Shown here piece after piece: positions 60,041-64,000 of a DNA stretch of 64,000 nt. The stretch is taken from assembly GCA_964531385.1 (NCBI GenBank), contig CAZHGC010000008.1:33284-97283 (forward strand), read 5' to 3'. The position numbers were made by a program, and so were the translations under genes. Under the pieces are notes generated by a model. The model was given only the letters and a program-made list of their open reading frames with translations, searched no databases and was not told the origin of the DNA. Within the stretch, counting starts at the first letter, position 1; each line of letters begins with the position of its first letter. Source of the stretch: MGBC114079 sp964531385 (lineage in GTDB: Bacteria; Bacillota; Clostridia; Lachnospirales; CAG-274).

Positions 60041-61174
60041 TTATTTTTTACTATGAAAAGTAAAATCTTTATTCAAAACCTTTTGAAGTATCATTGAAGC
60101 ATCATCAATTGTAATAACTCCGTCTTTATTAACATCTGCAAATTTCAGATAATCCGAAATAAATTTTTCGATTGGCAATTTGAAATTTGCATTTAACACT
60201 TTTTGAAGAATGTATGCAACATCTTTAGCTGTAATGTCGTTGTCGTTATCGACATCTCCGACTCTATCATCTTCGGAGGTTGATTCAGAGGTTGAATCGG
60301 AGGTTGATTCAGTGGTTGAATCAGAGGCTGAATCGGTAGTTGAATCGGTAGTTGAATCGGTAGTTGATTCAGAGGTTGGCTCTGTATAATTATAATGTAT
60401 TTCTGCACCTGTTAAATATTCATTAGAAGTGCCAATGCTAATGGAGTTCCATTCTTCTTCACTTCCGGTATAATATACATCTTTTAAATTGAGGCAGAGG
60501 TAAAATGCATCTGTGTTAATTGTTGTTAGGGTGTTAGGAAGAGTTACACTGTTTAAAGTGGCACAAAAAGCAAATGCACCATTGCCGATTGTTTCTAATT
60601 TTTTCGAAAATGTTATAGTACTTAAATTTCCACAATTATTAAACGCATTACTTCCAATTGCGGTTATATCATCAGGAATTGTTATGCTGATCAAATTTCC
60701 ACAATCGTAAAACGCATTATCCGGTATGGAGTTTGTCCAACCAAATTCATAATTAGAACCACTGCCTATTGGACCTGCTGTTTTTAAATTCTTACAACCA
60801 TTAAATGCAGATTCTCCAAAGTTTGTTACACTTTCGGGGATTGATATGCCGGTTAAACTGCCACAATCGTAAAACGCATATTTGCCAATTCCCGTTACTG
60901 CAACGCCGTTAATTTCATTAGGGATAACGGCAGAGGTTATACTTTCATCGGCATCGACTATTTCTCCTGTGTTACTGTTGAAATAGATGTTTCCGCCCTC
61001 AACGGCATAGGCTATGTTTTCGGTTGATGTGTCGATAGCTGAATTGGTAGTTGATGTGTCAGTTGATGATATTTTTAAAAATTTTTGCTCATTATTATTA
61101 GCAAAAGCAAAATTAATGCTTGATAATAATAAACAAATTGACATTCCAAAACCGATTACTTTTTTGAATTTCAT
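60041..61174 (-). CDS. secreted leucine-rich-repeat (BspA/LRR_5) protein with dockerin-like C-terminus
   Basis: 377 residues; AAAGGAGCG precedes the ATG. Signal peptide about 1-25 (ending AFA). Residues 85-255 hold about five LRR_5 units of BspA type (IGKYAFYDCGSLTGISIP, AIGSNAFNNCGNLSTITF and so on). A Thr/Ser/Glu/Asp linker follows (repeats of TTDS and TSES). Then comes a type I dockerin-like module with two calcium loops, GDVDNDNDITAKDVAYILQKVL and FADVNKDGVITIDDASMILQKVL, both with the Asp/Asn ligands. BspA repeats bind host or polymer surfaces. The linker and dockerin resemble those of the pectate lyase at 35670, so both may attach to the same scaffold or share an origin. Confidence 0.88.
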   Translation of the reverse strand: MKFKKVIGFGMSICLLLSSINFAFANNNEQKFLKISSTDTSTTNSAIDTSTENIAYAVEGGNIYFNSNTGEIVDADESITSAVIPNEINGVAVTGIGKYAFYDCGSLTGISIPESVTNFGESAFNGCKNLKTAGPIGSGSNYEFGWTNSIPDNAFYDCGNLISITIPDDITAIGSNAFNNCGNLSTITFSKKLETIGNGAFAFCATLNSVTLPNTLTTINTDAFYLCLNLKDVYYTGSEEEWNSISIGTSNEYLTGAEIHYNYTEPTSESTTDSTTDSTTDSASDSTTESTSDSTSESTSEDDRVGDVDNDNDITAKDVAYILQKVLNANFKLPIEKFISDYLKFADVNKDGVITIDDASMILQKVLNKDFTFHSKK

Positions 61175-61241
61175 ACAATCACGCTCCTTTTTTATTATGT
61201 AAAAAATAATTTGTAATAAAAAAACATTTGTTTTTAGTTGG

Positions 61242-61270
61242 ATTTTAAACTATATTGCTAAAATTTTCAA
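61242..61270 (-). promoter_or_regulatory. putative promoter of the LRR-dockerin gene
   Basis: On the minus strand TTGAAA (61270-61265), 17 bases, TAAAAT (61247-61242). Confidence 0.5.
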
Positions 61271-61346
61271 TATGTGACAATACAAATACAATATAAAATA
61301 TAAAATATAGTTGTACCATATGGGGGGTGACGGATATTGGGTACAA

Positions 61347-61393
61347 ATAAAAAACGAATTTATCAATTTACATTTCGTATATTGATAAATTCG
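61347..61393 (-). terminator. intrinsic terminator of pepT
   Basis: On the minus strand CGAATTTATCAAT pairs with ATTGATAAATTCG (13 pairs), followed by TTTTTTATTTG. Confidence 0.88.
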
Positions 61394-61445
61394 CTTGAAA
61401 ATTGTTTGTATTTATACATTTAAATAAGGAAGCAAAATTTTTGGA

Positions 61446-62660
61446 TTATGCCTTGCATATGTTTACGATTACTTCGGCGGATTTTAATATTGATTCGAGG
61501 GGAACGTATTCATAAGGGCCATGAAAGTTGTGGCCACCGGCAAATATATTTGGACAAGGCAAATTTTCGAATGAAAGATGTGAGCCGTCGGTTCCACCAC
61601 GAACGGCGATTTCCTTTGGTGTTATGCCGGCTTTTAGCATTGCTTCTTTTGCAACGGTTATCGGTTCGGGGTTGTTTTTTAAAATTTCATACATATTATA
61701 ATATTCATCGTGGAGGTTTAATTTTGCTATGTTGCCATATTGCGAATTTATTTTGGCAACGGCATTTTTTATTGTTTGTTTTCGTTCTTCGAATTTTGTT
61801 TTGTCAAAATCACGTATTATATAATTTAACGTTGTGCTGTCTACGTTTCCGTTTATTGATGTTAGATGATAGAAACCTTCTCGATTTGCTGTTTTTGACG
61901 GGGTTTCGTTTTTTGGAAGCATTTTTGCAAATTCAATTCCGATTAGTGCTGAATTTTTCATTATTCCGGTTGCGTTGCCGGGGTGAACGTTTTTTCCTTT
62001 TATTGTTATAATTGCACGAGCGGCATTGAATGTTTCGTAGTTTAATTCGCCGATTTCGCCACCGTCAATTGTATAGGCATAGTTGCACGAAAATTCTTCT
62101 GTTGAAAAATGCTCTACACCTTTTCCAATTTCTTCATCGGGCGTGAATGCGATTTTTATTTGCTTATGGGGAACGCTTGGGTTATCTATGAAATATTTCA
62201 TTGCGGTTAATATTGCGGTTATTCCGGCTTTGTCGTCTGCTCCCAAAAGGGTTGTTCCGTCAGCAGTTATTATTGTTTTGCCTTTATAGTTTAACAATTC
62301 GGGAAATTCTTTTGGTGAAATTGTTATGTCGTTTTTTAATTTTATGTCGCTCCCGTCATAATTCTCGTGTATTTTTGGTGAGATGTTTTCTCCGCTGTAG
62401 TCCGGACTTGTGTCCATATGGGCAATTATGCCGATTTTTGGCGTGTTTGGAACGCCGTTTGGTAATTCTGCGGTTATATAGCCGTAGTTATCTTGTTTTA
62501 TTGAGTTTAACCCGATTTCTTTACAGAGGGTTGTTAGATGCTTTCCGAAAACAAGTTGTGTTGCTGTTGATGGATAGGTTTCGGAAGTTTCTGACGATTG
62601 CGTGTTTTGGGTTACCAAATCTATGAAAAGATTTTTTGCGTAATTTGTGTATTCGTCCAT
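61446..62660 (-). CDS. pepT: peptidase T (tripeptide aminopeptidase)
   Basis: 404 residues, normal for PepT. AAAAGGAGC precedes the ATG. M20 metal site: IIAHMDTSPDYSG (His, Asp), LLGADDKAG (bridging Asp), FTPDEEIGKG (catalytic and metal Glu), YTIDGGEIGELNYETFNAA (Asp), and ARGGTDGSHLSF plus AGGHNFHGPYEYV at the end (last His). PepT removes the N-terminal residue from tripeptides in the cytoplasm. The gene has its own terminator; its promoter in the AT-rich upstream gap is not obvious to me. Confidence 0.97.
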   Translation of the reverse strand: MDEYTNYAKNLFIDLVTQNTQSSETSETYPSTATQLVFGKHLTTLCKEIGLNSIKQDNYGYITAELPNGVPNTPKIGIIAHMDTSPDYSGENISPKIHENYDGSDIKLKNDITISPKEFPELLNYKGKTIITADGTTLLGADDKAGITAILTAMKYFIDNPSVPHKQIKIAFTPDEEIGKGVEHFSTEEFSCNYAYTIDGGEIGELNYETFNAARAIITIKGKNVHPGNATGIMKNSALIGIEFAKMLPKNETPSKTANREGFYHLTSINGNVDSTTLNYIIRDFDKTKFEERKQTIKNAVAKINSQYGNIAKLNLHDEYYNMYEILKNNPEPITVAKEAMLKAGITPKEIAVRGGTDGSHLSFENLPCPNIFAGGHNFHGPYEYVPLESILKSAEVIVNICKA

Positions 62661-62943
62661 TTTTTAGCTCCTTTTTGCATATTAATAATTTTAGAAAATG
62701 ACCCAAATTTAATTTAGGCATTAGGTTTGAATTTTTATTAGTTAGGCAAAGTTTGCCTTTTTGAAATTATTTTTATCTTCTATATAATATAACGAATGAA
62801 AAATTTTATCCAGTGTTTTTAGTTGATAATTTTATATATTTTTTTTTAAAATTTAATTTTTGATTTTGAAAATATATTAAAAGTGTGAGTTTTTCAGTGT
62901 TTTTTCGGTGATTAAAAAAATAAAAAAATTTTTGAAAAAAGTG
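62661..62943. other. AT-rich gap between pepT and the tRNA genes
   Basis: About 280 bases between divergent units. A small inverted repeat AGGCAA/TTGCCT followed by T lies near 62745-62762; I see no gene. Confidence 0.45.
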
Positions 62944-62972
62944 TTGACAAAACGTTTTTTTGATAGTATAAT
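62944..62972 (+). promoter_or_regulatory. consensus promoter of the tRNA-Ser pair
   Basis: TTGACA (62944-62949), 17 bases, TATAAT (62967-62972): perfect boxes and spacing, about 38 bases before the first tRNA. Confidence 0.9.
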
Positions 62973-63009
62973 ATTATTTGTTCGCAAGAGATGATTGCGA
63001 GATACATAT

Positions 63010-63095
63010 GGAGAGGTGTCCGAGTGGTTTAAGGAGCTGGTCTTGAAAACCAGTGACTCCGCAAGGGGCCGTGGGTTCGAATCCCACCCTCTCCG
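63010..63095 (+). tRNA. tRNA-Ser (anticodon UGA)
   Basis: 86 bases. The acceptor stem GGAGAGG pairs with CCTCTCC, with G as discriminator. The anticodon stem-loop CTGGT-CTTGAAA-ACCAG gives anticodon TGA. A long variable arm of the serine class and the T-loop GGTTCGAATCC are present. CCA is not encoded. Reads UCN codons, mainly UCA. Confidence 0.96.
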
Positions 63096-63132
63096 TTATT
63101 TTTTTGTTTTAAAATGGAAATGTAGACCTTTT

Positions 63133-63221
63133 GGAGAAGTACCCAAGTGGTTGAAGGGGCTCCCCTGGAAAGGGAGTAGGTCGTTAATAGCGGCGCGAGG
63201 GTTCAAATCCCTCCTTCTCCG
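63133..63221 (+). tRNA. tRNA-Ser (anticodon GGA)
   Basis: 89 bases. The acceptor stem GGAGAAG pairs with CTTCTCC, with G as discriminator. The anticodon loop CTGGAAA in CTCCC...GGGAG gives anticodon GGA. A long variable arm and the T-loop GGTTCAAATCC are present. CCA is not encoded. Reads UCC and UCU. It is 37 bases after the first serine tRNA, in one transcript. Confidence 0.96.
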
Positions 63222-63236
63222 TTCTTTTTGAAATTT

Positions 63237-63264
63237 GACGGTTGCTTTGCAACGGTCTTTTTTT
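63237..63264 (+). terminator. terminator of the tRNA-Ser pair
   Basis: GACGGTTGC pairs with GCAACGGTC (one mismatch) across TTT, followed by seven T. Confidence 0.8.
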
Positions 63265-63283
63265 ATGCGTTTTAATATTTTGT

Positions 63284-63312
63284 TTGATAATGGGTTTGTG
63301 ATGTGATATAGT
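63284..63312 (+). promoter_or_regulatory. promoter of the flavin-fold protein gene
   Basis: TTGATA (63284-63289), 17 bases, TATAGT (63307-63312). Confidence 0.65.
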
Positions 63313-63397
63313 TATATATGAAAGATTTGCTTTGGTGGAGTTCTTTCATTATGAAGAAAATTTATAGGAAATTAAAAAATATTTGGGAGGTTTTTAA

Positions 63398-63790
63398 ATG
63401 GAAAGAGTTTGTAAGTTTTTAAAAGATGTTGGAACTTATTATCTTGCAACTGTTGACGGAAATTTGCCGAAAGTTAGACCTTTTGGGACAGCTAATATTT
63501 TTGAAGGCAAACTTTATATTCAAACCGGAAAAAGAAAACCTGTTTCAAAACAAATTTCAATTAATCCGAATGTTGAAATTTGTGCTTTTAAAGAGGGGGT
63601 TTGGCTTAGGATTTTTGGCGAACTTGAAAATGATGACAGAGTTTCTGCGAAAAAAGCTATGCTTGACGCATATCCGGAACTTCGTAATATGTATGATGAA
63701 AATGATGATAATACGCAAGTTTTGTTTTTTAAAAACGCAACTGCTACTTTTTCATCGTTTACGGCGGAAGACGAAGTTGTTGAGTTTTGA
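63398..63790 (+). CDS. pyridoxamine 5'-phosphate oxidase family (FMN split-barrel) protein
   Basis: 130 residues; GGGAGG precedes the ATG. The split-barrel pattern of the short PNPOx-like family is clear: FLKDVGTYYLATVDGNLPKVRPFG, then GKLYIQTGKRKPVSKQISINPNVEICAF, GVWLRIFGELENDD and the last part AMLDAYPELRNMYDENDDNTQVLFFKN. Such proteins bind FMN or F420 and reduce small substrates; some are linked to nitroimidazole resistance (NimA-like) or to general stress, but a specific role cannot be read here. It stands alone between promoter and terminator. Confidence 0.88.
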   Translation: MERVCKFLKDVGTYYLATVDGNLPKVRPFGTANIFEGKLYIQTGKRKPVSKQISINPNVEICAFKEGVWLRIFGELENDDRVSAKKAMLDAYPELRNMYDENDDNTQVLFFKNATATFSSFTAEDEVVEF

Positions 63791-63820
63791 TTTGAAAAGT
63801 GAAATTGGATAGTTGATTTT

Positions 63821-63857
63821 GGGAGCATAAAAAAAGTTTTTATGCTCCCATTGCTTT
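63821..63857 (+). terminator. terminator of the flavin-fold protein gene
   Basis: GGGAGCATAAAAA pairs with TTTTTATGCTCCC (13 pairs); the T-run after it (ATTGCTTTTT) is broken but present. Confidence 0.8.
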
Positions 63858-63955
63858 TTATATGAAAGTTTTATTGGTTGATTTTGTGCTGAAGGTGGCT
63901 TTTTATGGGGTGTTTTGGACTATTTTAAAAAAATTAGAAAAAATAAAAAAAGGGG

Positions 63956-63984
63956 TTGACAAAGAGGAAAAAAGAGTGTAAAAT
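63956..63984 (+). promoter_or_regulatory. promoter of a gene beyond the window
   Basis: TTGACA (63956-63961), 17 bases, TAAAAT (63979-63984), facing out of the window's right end. Confidence 0.65.
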
Positions 63985-64000
63985 ATATTTTGTTGTTGCC

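Overview
The window looks like a chromosomal contig of a low-GC Firmicute of the class Clostridia, probably an anaerobic gut or plant-fibre bacterium. The support is strong AGGAGG-type ribosome binding sites, TTGACA-N17-TATAAT promoters, AT-rich codons (TTT, ATT, AAA), Firmicute family sets (YerC, DUF951, PcrA, ANTAR regulator, S-layer homology domains), a secreted pectate lyase with a dockerin-like tail, and motility genes behind a sigma-D type promoter. I cannot name the genus. No phage, transposase, rRNA or CRISPR array was found.

Layout: 1-2.4 kb holds the end of a chemoreceptor and a FliD-like protein. 2.6-7.3 kb (minus strand) holds rpsF-ssb-rpsR and, upstream of it, a large PAS/GGDEF/GAF/GGDEF/EAL protein. 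7.8-12.7 kb (plus) holds obgE, yhbY, a secreted nuclease-fold/helix-hairpin-helix protein, a sugar-epimerase-fold protein and a TSCPD protein. 12.8-14.1 kb (minus) holds yerC and a Cof-type phosphatase. 14.4-18.3 kb (plus) holds a Sel1 protein, two neighbouring frameshifted genes and pcrA. 18.6-21.5 kb (minus) holds dedA, glnA and an ANTAR regulator. 21.7-28.4 kb (plus) holds a TetR regulator, a very large SLH-anchored repeat protein interrupted by an assembly gap, and a small HExxH protein. 28.4-30.3 kb (minus) holds a HAD phosphatase, mscS and DUF951. 30.7-33.4 kb (plus) holds a second chemoreceptor and dut. 33.4-39.1 kb (minus) holds a YoaK-like protein, an amidase and the pectate lyase. 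39.9-50.9 kb (plus) holds rpoB, rpoC and a probable major surface protein. 51.6-59.9 kb (plus) holds polA, coaE, a lytic transglycosylase, an oligopeptide-binding lipoprotein, a GalT-like protein, ddl and a CmpB-like membrane protein. 60-62.7 kb (minus) holds a leucine-rich-repeat dockerin protein and pepT. 63-64 kb holds two serine tRNAs and a flavin-fold protein.

Functional themes: core information processing (rpoBC, polA, pcrA, ssb, S6, S18, Obg, YhbY), nitrogen assimilation (glnA with an ANTAR regulator and a probable antiterminator hairpin between them), cell-surface building (two S-layer type proteins, amidase, transglycosylase, Ddl), pectin use, and signalling (chemoreceptors, c-di-GMP turnover).

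The most unusual material lies outside standard genes. There is a 150-bp structured repeat present three times directly behind plus-strand genes. It is accompanied by G-rich tandem repeats of about 40 bp. Purine-only-like intergenic blocks are always G-rich on the plus strand whatever the direction of the neighbouring genes. Others are an acidic tail of about 130 residues on RpoB, and a secreted protein joining a catalytically degenerate staphylococcal-nuclease fold to six ComEA-like DNA-binding repeats. All family assignments come from reading motifs by eye, not from database searches.
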